A DNA stretch of 64,000 nt from Bradyrhizobium sp. Y36 (GTDB lineage Bacteria > Pseudomonadota > Alphaproteobacteria > Rhizobiales > Xanthobacteraceae): contig NZ_NWTI01000017.1 of assembly GCF_002531575.1 (NCBI RefSeq), positions 1 through 64,000 on the forward strand, given 5' to 3'. Below are positions 1-9,917 of the stretch, piece by piece. Every line of letters begins with the position of its first letter. Positions within the stretch are counted from its first letter, which is position 1. The notes beneath the pieces were generated by a model. It worked only from the letters and a program-made list of their open reading frames with translations. It was not told where the DNA came from and did not search any database. The translations under genes and the position numbers were made by a program.

Positions 1-60
1 ACGTGTCAGCTATGTCTCCGAACACCCGTCAGTGATCTGTCCGGGCTAAACACTTCGCGG
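1..60. repeat. Imperfect tandem direct repeats, possible IS end
   Basis: Two imperfect copies of a roughly 20-bp unit begin at positions 5 and 28; the first reads GTCAGCTATGTCTCCGAACA and the second GTCAGTGATCTGTCCGGGCT. Repeated sub-terminal units of this kind occur at the ends of some insertion sequences (IS21- and IS481-like elements). The window edge cuts the region, so no transposase is seen. Assignment as an IS end is inference. Confidence 0.3.
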
Positions 61-83
61 GTGATGACACCGACCATGTGGCT

Positions 84-797
84 CTACTTACCCGCCACGA
101 ACTCCCGCCACCCCTTCGCCCGCAGGCTGCACGCCGGGCATTCGCCGCAGCCATAGCCCCAATCGTGCTGCGCGCCGCGCATCCCGAGATAGCAGGTGTG
201 GGAGTGCTCGCGGATCAGGTTGACCAGGCCGTCGCCGCCGAGATCCTGCGCCAGCCTCCACGTCGCGGCCTTGTCGATCCACATCAGCGGTGTGTGCAGC
301 TCGAAGGGCCTTGCCATGCCGAGCGAGAGCGCCGTCTGCATCGCGCGGATCGTCTCGTCGCGGCAGTCGGGATAGCCGGAATAGTCGGTCTCGCACATGC
401 CCCCGACGATGTGGCAGATGCCGCGACGATAGGCCAGCGCCGCCGCAAACGTCAGAAACACCAGGTTGCGGCCCGGCACGAAGGTGTTCGGCAGCCCGTC
501 AGCGCCCATCGCGATCGCGACGTCGCGCGTCAGCGCGGTTTCGGATACCGCCGCCAGCGTCGGGATCGACAGCGTGTGGCTCTCACCGAGCTTGGCGGCC
601 CAATCCGCGCGCAGCGCCTTGACGCCGGCGAACAGCCGGTCACGGCACTCAAGCTCGATGGCATGGCGCTGGCCGTACTCGAACCCCAGCGTCTCCACGC
701 GCGCAAAGCGGCTCAGCGCCCAGGCCAGGCACGTCGTGGAATCCTGGCCGCCGGAAAACAGCACCAGCGCGGTCTGTGATGAAAATGCGTCGCTCAT
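84..797 (-). CDS. queC: 7-cyano-7-deazaguanine synthase QueC
   Basis: QueC converts 7-carboxy-7-deazaguanine to preQ0 using ATP and ammonia, a cytosolic step in queuosine biosynthesis. The 237-residue protein has the PP-loop SGGQDS at residues 15-20. A C-terminal zinc-binding set is visible at Cys202, Cys217, Cys220 and Cys223 (CGECPAC core). Length is normal for the family. It is transcribed divergently from mazG across a 124-bp gap. No preQ1-type riboswitch could be recognised in that gap. The other que genes are not in this window. Confidence 0.96.
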   Translation of the reverse strand: MSDAFSSQTALVLFSGGQDSTTCLAWALSRFARVETLGFEYGQRHAIELECRDRLFAGVKALRADWAAKLGESHTLSIPTLAAVSETALTRDVAIAMGADGLPNTFVPGRNLVFLTFAAALAYRRGICHIVGGMCETDYSGYPDCRDETIRAMQTALSLGMARPFELHTPLMWIDKAATWRLAQDLGGDGLVNLIREHSHTCYLGMRGAQHDWGYGCGECPACSLRAKGWREFVAGK

Positions 798-921
798 GCC
801 CGCGCTTTAGCACCGGGGAACGCATCAGCCAATCGGTGGAAATCGACCCGTTCCGCCGTGCTGCGCTGGGAACGGCGGCCGGCTTTTGGCATAAAGTTCG
901 GGACCCTGGAGACGCCCCGCA

Positions 922-1758
922 ATGACCCCTTCCCGCGACATTTCCCGCCTGATCGAGATCATGGCGGCGCTGCGCACGCCGGTGACCGGCTGCCCCTGGG
1001 ACCTCGAGCAGGATTTTGCGACGATCGCGCCCTACACGATCGAGGAAGCCTATGAGGTGGTTGACGCCATCGACCGCGGCGATCTCGACGATCTCCGCGA
1101 GGAGCTCGGCGATCTCCTGCTGCAGGTCGTGTTCCACGCCCAGATGGCGTCCGAGCAGAACGCGTTCGCGTTCGGGGACGTGGTCGAGGCCATCACGCGA
1201 AAAATGATCCGGCGTCATCCCCACGTCTTCGCCGACAAGGACGGCAATCTCGCCTCCTCCCACGTCAAGGAAGTCTGGGACCGCATCAAGGCCGAGGAGA
1301 AGGCCGAGCGCGCCGCGCGCCGTCCGCCGGAGGCGACGCCGGCGCACAAATCGCTGCTGTCGGGCGTGAAGGCCGGCCAGCCAGCGCTGACGCGCGCGAT
1401 GGAGCTGCAGCGCAAGGCCTCCACCGTCGGCTTCGACTGGAACGACCCTCGTGCGGTGCTGCAAAAGATCCGCGAGGAAGCCGACGAGATCGAGGCTGCG
1501 CTCGAGCGCAACAACAAGCAGGACATTGCGGAAGAGACCGGCGACCTCATGTTCGCGTTGGTGAACCTCGCCCGTCACGTCGATGCCGATCCGGAAGCCG
1601 CGCTGCGTGCGACGAATGCGAAGTTCGAGCGGCGCTTCGCCTACATCGAACGGACGCTGACGGCGCAGGGACGGACGCTGGAGCAGGCCTCGCTTGCGGA
1701 GATGGATGCGCTGTGGAATGCGGCAAAGGCGGAGGAGAAACTGGTGGCCCCGTCGTGA
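922..1758 (+). CDS. mazG: Nucleoside triphosphate pyrophosphohydrolase MazG
   Basis: MazG hydrolyses non-canonical or excess (d)NTPs to the monophosphates and pyrophosphate. The 278-residue protein contains two MazG domains in tandem. The first, around residues 45-75, carries TIEEAYE and EELGDLLLQVVFHA. The second, around residues 180-220, carries EEADEIEAAL and EETGDLMFALVNLARH. These acidic EExxE/ExxD clusters are the magnesium-binding residues. It is followed after 11 bp by an unrelated orphan ORF on the same strand. In this genus mazG commonly sits next to hflX, which here converges from the other side of that ORF. Confidence 0.95.
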   Translation: MTPSRDISRLIEIMAALRTPVTGCPWDLEQDFATIAPYTIEEAYEVVDAIDRGDLDDLREELGDLLLQVVFHAQMASEQNAFAFGDVVEAITRKMIRRHPHVFADKDGNLASSHVKEVWDRIKAEEKAERAARRPPEATPAHKSLLSGVKAGQPALTRAMELQRKASTVGFDWNDPRAVLQKIREEADEIEAALERNNKQDIAEETGDLMFALVNLARHVDADPEAALRATNAKFERRFAYIERTLTAQGRTLEQASLAEMDALWNAAKAEEKLVAPS

Positions 1759-1769
1759 GGAACGGTCCC

Positions 1770-2186
1770 ATGAGTTTGCCCGAGCCTGAAGTTTGTCGCC
1801 AGATCGAAACCGAGCGCCCCTTTGGCAAGACACGATGCGGCGTGATCCCAGGGCCGGTCACGCCACCGGAAATCGCACGGGCTTTCGGACTTTCAGACGA
1901 TGTTGAAATCTATACTATCGTCACGAGCGATGAAGCGGCGGCTCTCGCAACTCACGTGTTGACCACATCGCTTACTTACGGCGGAAAGGAGATGAGCCCC
2001 TCTCGTGCAGCCGAACTCTGGCAACGGTTCGCGGCGTTATTCGACGAACCCGTTCAATTTCTGACAAACTGCCGATCATCAGACTTTCGGCAATTTAGTC
2101 CTGCGACTGACGCCACCATTGATCTCGGTGTCCTCGTAGTTGGCAAAGCAAACGGGGGGTGCTTGTGGGTGGAGGACTATGACTGA
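1770..2186 (+). CDS. Hypothetical protein downstream of mazG
   Basis: This 138-residue ORF has no family I recognise. The ATG at 1770 was chosen because the open frame further upstream only overlaps mazG. The product looks soluble: no signal peptide, no membrane segment, mixed charge, with a C-terminal stretch IDLGVLVVGKANGGCLWVEDYD-like in being hydrophobic then acidic. Base composition is visibly lower in GC than its neighbours, with many A/T third positions. It may be a late arrival between mazG and hflX. Immunity-like or accessory proteins often look like this, but that is only a guess. Confidence 0.6.
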   Translation: MSLPEPEVCRQIETERPFGKTRCGVIPGPVTPPEIARAFGLSDDVEIYTIVTSDEAAALATHVLTTSLTYGGKEMSPSRAAELWQRFAALFDEPVQFLTNCRSSDFRQFSPATDATIDLGVLVVGKANGGCLWVEDYD

Positions 2187-2198
2187 CTGCCGGACGGG

Positions 2199-3578
2199 CT
2201 ACGTCGGATGCGGCACCGCGTCGAACCTGGACACCACGATATCCCGCTTGGTCTCGTCTACCCGCACGGTCATGTCGAAGCGTCCGTCGTGCAGCTCTTT
2301 CGCCAGCACCTCGGAATTGCGGTGCAGCCAGGAGATGCCGGCGCCGTCGGCGGCGTCGATCGAGAGATCGAGTGTATGGCGCTTTGCCGCCAACCGCTCC
2401 TCGATCGCGGCAAGCAGCGCATCGACGCCCTCGCCTGACACGGCCGAGACCAGCATCGCCGGATGATCCGCCGGCCTGCGCGCGGCGATGTTCAAGAGCT
2501 CCTCGCGCTGCTCTGCGTCGTAACGGTCGATCTTGTTCCAGACCTCGATGATGCGGCCTGAATCATCGGGGTTGATGCCGAGCTGGCGCAGCACGGCGTC
2601 GACGTCGCTCTGCTGCGCCTCGGCGTCCTCATGCGAGATGTCGCGCACATGCAGGATGACGTCGGCTTCCAGCACCTCCTCCAGCGTGGCGCGGAACGCC
2701 GCGACCAGCTGGGTCGGCAGATTGGAGATGAAGCCGACCGTGTCCGACAGCATCGCCTTGCCGCCATGCGGCAGGCTGAGGGCGCGCAAGGTCGGATCGA
2801 GTGTCGCGAAAAGCATATCGGCGGCCTGCACATCGGCGCGCGTCAGGCGGTTGAACAGCGTCGACTTGCCGGCATTGGTGTAACCGACCAGAGCCACGAC
2901 GCGATACGGCACGCGCTGGCGGCCGGCGCGATGCAGCCGCCGCGTCGCCTGCACCTTCTTCAGCTCGCTCTCGAGCTTGGTGATGCGCTCCTGGATCAGG
3001 CGGCGGTCGGCCTCGATCTGGGTCTCACCGGGACCGCCCATGAATCCGAAACCGCCGCGCTGGCGCTCCAGATGGGTCCACGAGCGCACCAGGCGCGAGC
3101 GCTGGTAGTTGAGATGCGCGAGCTCGACCTGGAGCGCGCCTTCCTTGGTCTTGGCGCGTCGGCCGAAGATTTCCAGGATGAGGCCGGTGCGATCGAGCAC
3201 CTTGGCGTCCAGTTCCTTCTCGAGATTGCGCTGCTGGATCGGCGCCAGCGCGCAATCCATCACCACGAGCTCGACGTCGAGGCTCTTGGCGAGCGCGGCG
3301 ATCTCCTCGACCTTGCCCTTGCCGATGTAGGTCGCGGGCCTGATCTGGCTGATCGGCGCGATGATGGCGTCGGCGATGACGAGATCGATCGCGCGGGCGA
3401 GGCCCGCGGCTTCGTCGAGCCGGGCCTCGGCGTCACGCTGAACATGACTCTCCGATTGCGCGTCGGCACTGCCGGCGCGCACCCGCAAATAGGGGCCGAC
3501 GACAAGCACCCGCCCCGTCTGCTTAGCCCCTGCCGACCGCGGACGGTCGGCATCCCCGTCGAAATTCCGGGGTTCCAA
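2199..3578 (-). CDS. hflX: Ribosome-associated GTPase HflX
   Basis: HflX is a GTPase that binds 50S subunits and splits or rescues stalled ribosomes. The 459-residue protein has the HflX N-terminal domain with the glycine-rich GGFGFMGGPGETQIE segment, then a coiled coil, then the G domain. G1 is GYTNAGKST at about residue 230, G3 is DTVGFI, and G4 is NKID. It starts 11 bp after the hfq stop codon, the same hfq-hflX pairing seen in many proteobacteria, so the two are probably cotranscribed. It converges with the orphan ORF at 1770-2186 with only 12 bp between stop codons. Confidence 0.96.
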   Translation of the reverse strand: MEPRNFDGDADRPRSAGAKQTGRVLVVGPYLRVRAGSADAQSESHVQRDAEARLDEAAGLARAIDLVIADAIIAPISQIRPATYIGKGKVEEIAALAKSLDVELVVMDCALAPIQQRNLEKELDAKVLDRTGLILEIFGRRAKTKEGALQVELAHLNYQRSRLVRSWTHLERQRGGFGFMGGPGETQIEADRRLIQERITKLESELKKVQATRRLHRAGRQRVPYRVVALVGYTNAGKSTLFNRLTRADVQAADMLFATLDPTLRALSLPHGGKAMLSDTVGFISNLPTQLVAAFRATLEEVLEADVILHVRDISHEDAEAQQSDVDAVLRQLGINPDDSGRIIEVWNKIDRYDAEQREELLNIAARRPADHPAMLVSAVSGEGVDALLAAIEERLAAKRHTLDLSIDAADGAGISWLHRNSEVLAKELHDGRFDMTVRVDETKRDIVVSRFDAVPHPT

Positions 3579-3589
3579 TCAGATCACTC

Positions 3590-3838
3590 TCAAGCCGGCT
3601 GATCCTCGCCGCCTTCGAACAGCTGGATCGGCGCACCGGGCATGATGGTCGAGATCGCATGCTTGTAGACCAGCTGCGAATGACCGTCGCGCCGAAGCAG
3701 CAAACAGAAATTGTCGAACCAGGTCACGATGCCCTGGAGCTTCACTCCGTTGACCAGAAAGATCGTCAGTGGCGTCTTGGTTTTGCGAACGTGATTGAGG
3801 AAGGTGTCCTGTAGGTTTTGTGCGCGGTCTGCCGCCAT
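3590..3838 (-). CDS. hfq: RNA chaperone Hfq
   Basis: Hfq is the hexameric Sm-like RNA chaperone that pairs small RNAs with mRNAs. In Azorhizobium and Rhodobacter the homologue (NrfA) controls nifA expression. The ATG at 3838 gives the typical 82 residues; the longer open frame up to 3928 has non-Hfq composition. The Sm1 region (FLVNGVKLQGIVTWFDNF) and the Sm2 signature YKHAIST are present. The gene lies between ntrX and hflX, the standard alphaproteobacterial arrangement. A plausible sigma-70-type promoter lies about 120 bp upstream. Confidence 0.97.
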   Translation of the reverse strand: MAADRAQNLQDTFLNHVRKTKTPLTIFLVNGVKLQGIVTWFDNFCLLLRRDGHSQLVYKHAISTIMPGAPIQLFEGGEDQPA

Positions 3839-4151
3839 TGTTTTTTTCTCGCTTTGAGTTTCTTTTTCTTGCGCCGGTTGCGGCCCTCTTGTGAGGTTCG
3901 GGGCCTCTCCCGGTTGCCGTTCCTTCATGAGATCCCCCTCGGAAGGAACAGCTGTGCGATTAGAGGACAGGTGAACCTTTTAGGCAAGCTGCTTCACGTG
4001 CCAGGCCCTGCCGTATTGCCCCGAAAAACTACGGAAATCGATGCTTTTCCCCGCTCATCCTTAAGGTGCTGGCGCCATGTCGCGGTGCTAGAGTCTTGTT
4101 TTGACGTCTCTTTCCTTGCACGACGTGGGGCCCGCTTGGCTCGAAAGCGCC
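3839..4151. other. Gene-free stretch between ntrX and hfq (hfq leader)
   Basis: About 313 bp with no convincing gene. It holds the 5' region of hfq on the minus strand. The only regulatory element I can propose is the -35/-10 pair at 3959-3987. The sequence just upstream of the hfq ATG is rich in A on the coding strand. Confidence 0.6.
3959..3987 (-). promoter_or_regulatory. Candidate sigma-70-type promoter for hfq
   Basis: Read on the minus strand, TTGCCT (3987-3982) and TCTAAT (3964-3959) are separated by exactly 17 nt. They resemble TTGACA and TATAAT. The position, about 120 bp upstream of the hfq start, would give a moderately long leader. This is a by-eye match in a GC-rich genome. Confidence 0.4.
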
Positions 4152-5522
4152 CTAGCCGACACCGAGCGCCTTCAGCTTTCGATGCAGCGCCGACCGTTCC
4201 ATGCCAACGAACTCGGCCGTGCGAGAAATATTTCCTGAAAAACGGCTGATCTGTGCAATCAAATAGTCGCGCTCGAACACTTCGCGCGCCTCACGCAGCG
4301 GCAGGCCCATGATGTGCTCGCCATTGTTGCTTGTCGGCATCGCCGGCACCATCGAGCCGACGTCCTGCGGCAACATGTCGGCGGTGATGATCACCTCCGG
4401 GCCGCCGGCGGCCAGAATCATGACTCTTTCAACGTTGTTGCGGAGCTGGCGCACGTTGCCCGGCCAGACATGCGATTGCAGCACCGCCATCGCGTCCTGC
4501 CCGATCTGCCGCTTGGGCAGGCCGCTGCCGGCCGAGATCTGCTCCATGAAATAGTCGATCAATTCCGGGATGTCCTCGCGCCGTTCCGACAGCGCGGGCA
4601 CGCGGATCGGCACCACCGAGAGCCGATGATAGAGGTCCTCACGGAAACGGCCCGCCGCGATCTCCTCTTCGAGATTGCGCGCGGTGGAGGAGATGATGCG
4701 CACGTCAACCTGCACCTTGGCGGTGCCGCCGACGCGCTGGAACGACTGCTCCACCAGCACGCGCAGGATCTTGTTCTGGGTCTCGCGCGGCATGTCCGCG
4801 ATCTCGTCGATGAACAGCGTGCCGCCATGGGCTTCCTCGAGCGCGCCGGGCTTGCGCGGCTGCTCGCCGTTGGACTGCTCGACGCCGAACAGCTCGTGCT
4901 CCATGCGCTCGGGCGTGATCGCAGCGGCATTGATGACGACGAAGGGACCGTCGGCGCGGCCCGAGGCGGTGTGCAGCGTGCGCGCGGTCAATTCCTTGCC
5001 GGCGCCGGCGGGGCCGACGATCAGGATGCGGCTGTTGGCCTTGGCCGCGCGCTCGATGGTTTGGCGCAGCTGGTTCATGCTGGGCGAGCGGCCGACGAGC
5101 GAGCTTGCGCTCGGCGCGAGCTGCTTCAGCTCCTTGACCTCGCGCTTCAGCCGCGAGTTCTCCAATGCCCTGGTCGCGACCAGGATCAGGCGATCGGCCT
5201 TGAACGGTTTCTCGATGAAGTCATAGGCGCCGCGCTTGATCGCGGCGACCGCGGTCTCGATGTTGCCGTGGCCGGAGATCATCACCACCGGCAGGTCGGC
5301 GTTGTCCTTCTTGACCTGCTCCAGGAGCTGCAAGCCGTCGAGCTTGGAGCCCTGCAGCCAGATGTCGAGGAACACCAGATGCGGCCGCCGGTTGGCGATT
5401 TCAGCCAGTGCGGAGTCGCTATCGCGCGCGGTGCGCGTGACAAAACCCTCGTCCTCGAGAATGCCTGCGACGAGATCGCGAATATCGGCCTCGTCGTCGA
5501 CAATCAGAATTTCACTAGCCAT
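4152..5522 (-). CDS. ntrX: Nitrogen response regulator NtrX
   Basis: NtrX is the response regulator partner of NtrY, linked to nitrogen metabolism and microaerobic respiration. The 456-residue protein has a receiver domain with phosphoacceptor Asp53 (HLVFLDIW), an AAA+ domain with Walker A GPAGAGKE, and a C-terminal Fis-type helix-turn-helix (RTAEFVGMERSALHRKLKAL). The GAFTGA loop that NtrC-type activators use to contact sigma-54 is absent; the corresponding stretch reads ELFGVEQSNGEQPRKPGALE. This is typical for alphaproteobacterial NtrX and suggests it does not act as a classic sigma-54 activator. It starts 17 bp after the ntrY stop. Confidence 0.95.
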   Translation of the reverse strand: MASEILIVDDEADIRDLVAGILEDEGFVTRTARDSDSALAEIANRRPHLVFLDIWLQGSKLDGLQLLEQVKKDNADLPVVMISGHGNIETAVAAIKRGAYDFIEKPFKADRLILVATRALENSRLKREVKELKQLAPSASSLVGRSPSMNQLRQTIERAAKANSRILIVGPAGAGKELTARTLHTASGRADGPFVVINAAAITPERMEHELFGVEQSNGEQPRKPGALEEAHGGTLFIDEIADMPRETQNKILRVLVEQSFQRVGGTAKVQVDVRIISSTARNLEEEIAAGRFREDLYHRLSVVPIRVPALSERREDIPELIDYFMEQISAGSGLPKRQIGQDAMAVLQSHVWPGNVRQLRNNVERVMILAAGGPEVIITADMLPQDVGSMVPAMPTSNNGEHIMGLPLREAREVFERDYLIAQISRFSGNISRTAEFVGMERSALHRKLKALGVG

Positions 5523-5539
5523 GGGTTGCGCCTGTCTTG

Positions 5540-7933
5540 TCAGATGCCCGTTGAGGCTTCGATTTTCGTTGAATCATTAGTCATTTCAGCCGGCTCTTTG
5601 GTTTCGGCCGCCGGCTCTTTTGTTTCCGGCGCCGCGTCCTTTGCCGGCTCTGCCACCGCTTCCCTGGTGACGTCCTTGGCTACCGGTGCCGACTCGGCGG
5701 CCCCTTCGGACTTGGCGGGTTGCCCGGTGACCGCAAAGCGCATTCGCATCCAGGCCCCGCGCTGGCCCTCGCGGAAGTCGGACGCATCCTTCAGCTCGAT
5801 CCGCCCGCCATGGTCTTCCAGCACGCGACCGACGATTGCAAGGCCAAGGCCGGTGCCCTTGGCCCGGGTCGTCACATAGGGCTCGAGCAGCCGCGAGCGC
5901 GCGACCTTGGGCAGGCCGATGCCGTTGTCGATCACGTCGATCAGCACGTCCTCGCCCTCGCGCGACACGACGACGTCGATGCGGCCTTTGCCGAGTTCCT
6001 CCGGCGGCACCTGCTCGATTGCCTCGGTGGCGTTCTTGACGATGTTGGTGACAGCCTGGGAGATCAGCCGCCGGTCGAACTGGGCTCGCAGCGGATCCTG
6101 CCTGAACTCGGCCTCGATATCGATCTCGGGATGGGCGACCTTCATCAGGAACACCGCCTGCCGCACGGTGTCGGCGACGTCCTCGCCCTCCATTACGGGC
6201 TTGGGCATCCGGGCAAAGCGCGAGAACTCGTCGACCATGCGCCTGATGTCGTCGACCTGGCGCACGATGGTGTCGGTGCACTGCTCGAAGATCTGCTTGT
6301 CCTTGGCCTCGGTGATGTCCTTGCCGAACTTGCGGCGGATGCGCTCCGCGGACAGCTGGATCGGCGTCAGGGGGTTCTTGATCTCGTGGGCGATGCGGCG
6401 CGCAACGTCGCCCCAGGCCGAGGTGCGCTGCGCCGACACCAGCTCGGTGATGTCGTCGAGCGTGATGATGTAGCTGTCATGCGGCTGGTTCTTCTCGGCG
6501 CTGACGCGGACCGAGAGGTTGCGCTCGGTGCCGTCGCGGGTGATCGTGATCTGGCCCTGCACCAGACGCTGGGTCCCTTCCCGCGCCGCCTTCATCATCT
6601 CGTCGAGCTCCGGCAGCACGTCCGAGAGCGGATGGCCGAGCGTCTCGGATTCGGCGTGCCCGATCAGCTTCTCGGCGGAACGGTTCAAGATGCCGACGCT
6701 GCCGGAGGCATCGACGCCGATGATGCCGGCGCTCGCCGAGGACAGCACGGCCTCGATGAAGCGGCGGCGGCTGTCGATGAGGTCGCTGGCGTTGACGAGC
6801 TCGTCGCGCTGGCTGCGCAATTCCTGCGTCATCTTGTTGAAGGTCTCACCGAGCTGGGCGAGATCGCCTTCCGACTGGTGCACGGGCACCTGGACGTGGA
6901 GGTCGCCGGTCGAAACGGTGTGGGCCGCATTCATCAGCCGCCGGATCGGCGAGACCAGCGAATTGGCGAAGTTGAGGCCGAGCAGCACCGAGGCCATCAG
7001 GATGGTCAGCGCGATCACTGCGAACATCAGCGCGAAGGCGACCTGGATGCCGAGCCGGCGCGACTCGATCTGGGCGTATTCGGCGACGCTGACCTCGGTC
7101 TGCTTGAGCTGGGCAACGACATTCGGATCGAGCGGGCGAGCGACGTAGAGGAAGGTGTCGTTGAAGGCGCGCAGTCGGATCACCGCGGCGACGAAGCTCG
7201 CGTCCGGCAGCACCGCGATCTCGGGCTCGCTCTCGTTGACGTTGCTGAGGAAGTCGGGCGCCGGCGGCGAATAAGCGAGCCGCATGCCGGTATCGGCGGA
7301 TTCCAGGATGTTGGTGTTCTTGTCGATGATCATCGCGCCCGGCAGGTTGCGCGAGCCGGCGCTGGCGGTCAGCATCTCACGGAAGGAGCGACGATCCTGG
7401 TCGTAGAGCGGCCGGGCGTGCGCGATGTCGTTGGCCATGCCGAGAATGTCGCCGCGGATCAGCTGCGCATGATCCTGCATATAGGCGCGCGCGATCGTCA
7501 GCGAATTCTGGATCACCTCCTTGGTCGGGCCGGAGAACAACCGGTCGAGGCCGCGCTCGATGGTGACGTTGGCGACGACCGCGACCAGCACCGCCGGCAG
7601 CACCGCCACGATCGAGAACAGGCTGACGATCTGGACATGGAGGCGCGCCGCCGCCCTGCCCCGCCGCCGCGCCAGGATCAGCTGCCAGAGCTCGCGGACG
7701 ATGATCACGACCAGCAGCAGGATCGTGGTCGCGTTGATCAGGTAGAACGAGCGGACCACCTCGGGCGTCGGCTCGATCGTGGTGAGGCCGGTCAGGACCA
7801 GGAAAGTCAGGAGCGCCGACCCCAGCGCCAGTGCCACGGCAAAGGGCGCCAGCCAGCGCCGTGCCGACCAACGCCGGGGCTCTTCTGCTGGGGCCGTGTC
7901 AAAGTGTGCGGCCGAGGTCTCTGCGCTGGTCAT
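5540..7933 (-). CDS. ntrY: Nitrogen sensor histidine kinase NtrY
   Basis: NtrY is the membrane sensor kinase that phosphorylates NtrX. The ATG at 7933 gives 797 residues; the open frame extends upstream but without protein-like composition. The N-terminus has several transmembrane helices around a periplasmic domain, followed by HAMP, PAS, HisKA and HATPase domains. The H-box is RRIAHEIKNPLTPIQLSAER and the G box is GTGLGLAIVGRVLEDHGG. The C-terminus ends in a low-complexity Ala/Glu/Pro/Lys tail of about 55 residues. It is separated from ntrC by about 530 bp that hold two hairpins and a small opposite-strand ORF, so ntrYX may have its own promoter. Confidence 0.96.
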   Translation of the reverse strand: MTSAETSAAHFDTAPAEEPRRWSARRWLAPFAVALALGSALLTFLVLTGLTTIEPTPEVVRSFYLINATTILLLVVIIVRELWQLILARRRGRAAARLHVQIVSLFSIVAVLPAVLVAVVANVTIERGLDRLFSGPTKEVIQNSLTIARAYMQDHAQLIRGDILGMANDIAHARPLYDQDRRSFREMLTASAGSRNLPGAMIIDKNTNILESADTGMRLAYSPPAPDFLSNVNESEPEIAVLPDASFVAAVIRLRAFNDTFLYVARPLDPNVVAQLKQTEVSVAEYAQIESRRLGIQVAFALMFAVIALTILMASVLLGLNFANSLVSPIRRLMNAAHTVSTGDLHVQVPVHQSEGDLAQLGETFNKMTQELRSQRDELVNASDLIDSRRRFIEAVLSSASAGIIGVDASGSVGILNRSAEKLIGHAESETLGHPLSDVLPELDEMMKAAREGTQRLVQGQITITRDGTERNLSVRVSAEKNQPHDSYIITLDDITELVSAQRTSAWGDVARRIAHEIKNPLTPIQLSAERIRRKFGKDITEAKDKQIFEQCTDTIVRQVDDIRRMVDEFSRFARMPKPVMEGEDVADTVRQAVFLMKVAHPEIDIEAEFRQDPLRAQFDRRLISQAVTNIVKNATEAIEQVPPEELGKGRIDVVVSREGEDVLIDVIDNGIGLPKVARSRLLEPYVTTRAKGTGLGLAIVGRVLEDHGGRIELKDASDFREGQRGAWMRMRFAVTGQPAKSEGAAESAPVAKDVTREAVAEPAKDAAPETKEPAAETKEPAEMTNDSTKIEASTGI

Positions 7934-8121
7934 TCCGGCAATGGTGTTGCTGAAAACGGGTCCGCGACGGGGGCGGATACTGATGTATTCGTACCACATT
8001 GTTGCCGAATTGCGACAATTCCGCGGCGTGACCCCCGCCGCGCAGCAATGCAATCCACAGCCGGCTCTGCTGGCAGACCTCGCCTGCGGGAACGGAATTC
8101 CGTCGCCGCGGCTTGACCGGC

Positions 8122-8265
8122 ATGGACAGGTTCTTCCTCGCGATGATGGTCTCTGCCGTTCTGCTGCTGATCGTGGCCGCCGACCTCATGGTCAATGGGC
8201 CCGCGTTCCAGGAGCCGACAGCCGACGTCGCGCGCGCCCTGCCCGCAGGACGGCTCGTCAGGTAA
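8122..8265 (+). CDS. Small single-span membrane protein
   Basis: A 47-residue ORF on the plus strand, opposite to the surrounding ntr genes. It starts MDRFFLAMMVSAVLLLIVAA and then has a short polar tail ending GRLVR. Residues 4-20 form one clear hydrophobic helix that could be a membrane span or an uncleaved signal. It lies in the gap between ntrC and the ntrY start, and overlaps no other gene. I do not recognise a named family. The clean start, single helix and length resemble many genuine small membrane proteins. Confidence 0.55.
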   Translation: MDRFFLAMMVSAVLLLIVAADLMVNGPAFQEPTADVARALPAGRLVR

Positions 8266-8373
8266 TCCGATCGCCGCGCCCAAATGTCCCATGCGTGTGT
8301 GCGCGCGGAACATTTCGGCCCCATCCGACTTCTGCTCACCGCGCCAGCCACGACGGCCAGCGTGATCCGGACA

Positions 8374-8434
8374 GGCTCAGCTCCGCTTTGGTAGGGGGAG
8401 CTGAGCCACCCCGGCGCAAACGCGTTGGCGTTTG
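8374..8434 (-). terminator. Tandem hairpins downstream of ntrC
   Basis: Two inverted repeats follow the ntrC stop. The first in transcript order has arms CAAACGC/GCGTTTG (8417-8423 and 8428-8434, 4-nt loop). The second has perfect 11-bp arms GGCTCAGCTCC and GGAGCTGAGCC (8374-8384 and 8397-8407, 12-nt loop). There is no clear U-tract, so they may attenuate, stabilise 3' ends or work with Rho rather than act as classic intrinsic terminators. Confidence 0.5.
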
Positions 8435-8465
8435 TCGCCAGCGCAAATGCGTTCGTTGCGCGAGT

Positions 8466-9908
<1,443 letters not shown>

Positions 9909-9917
9909 CGTTAATCC

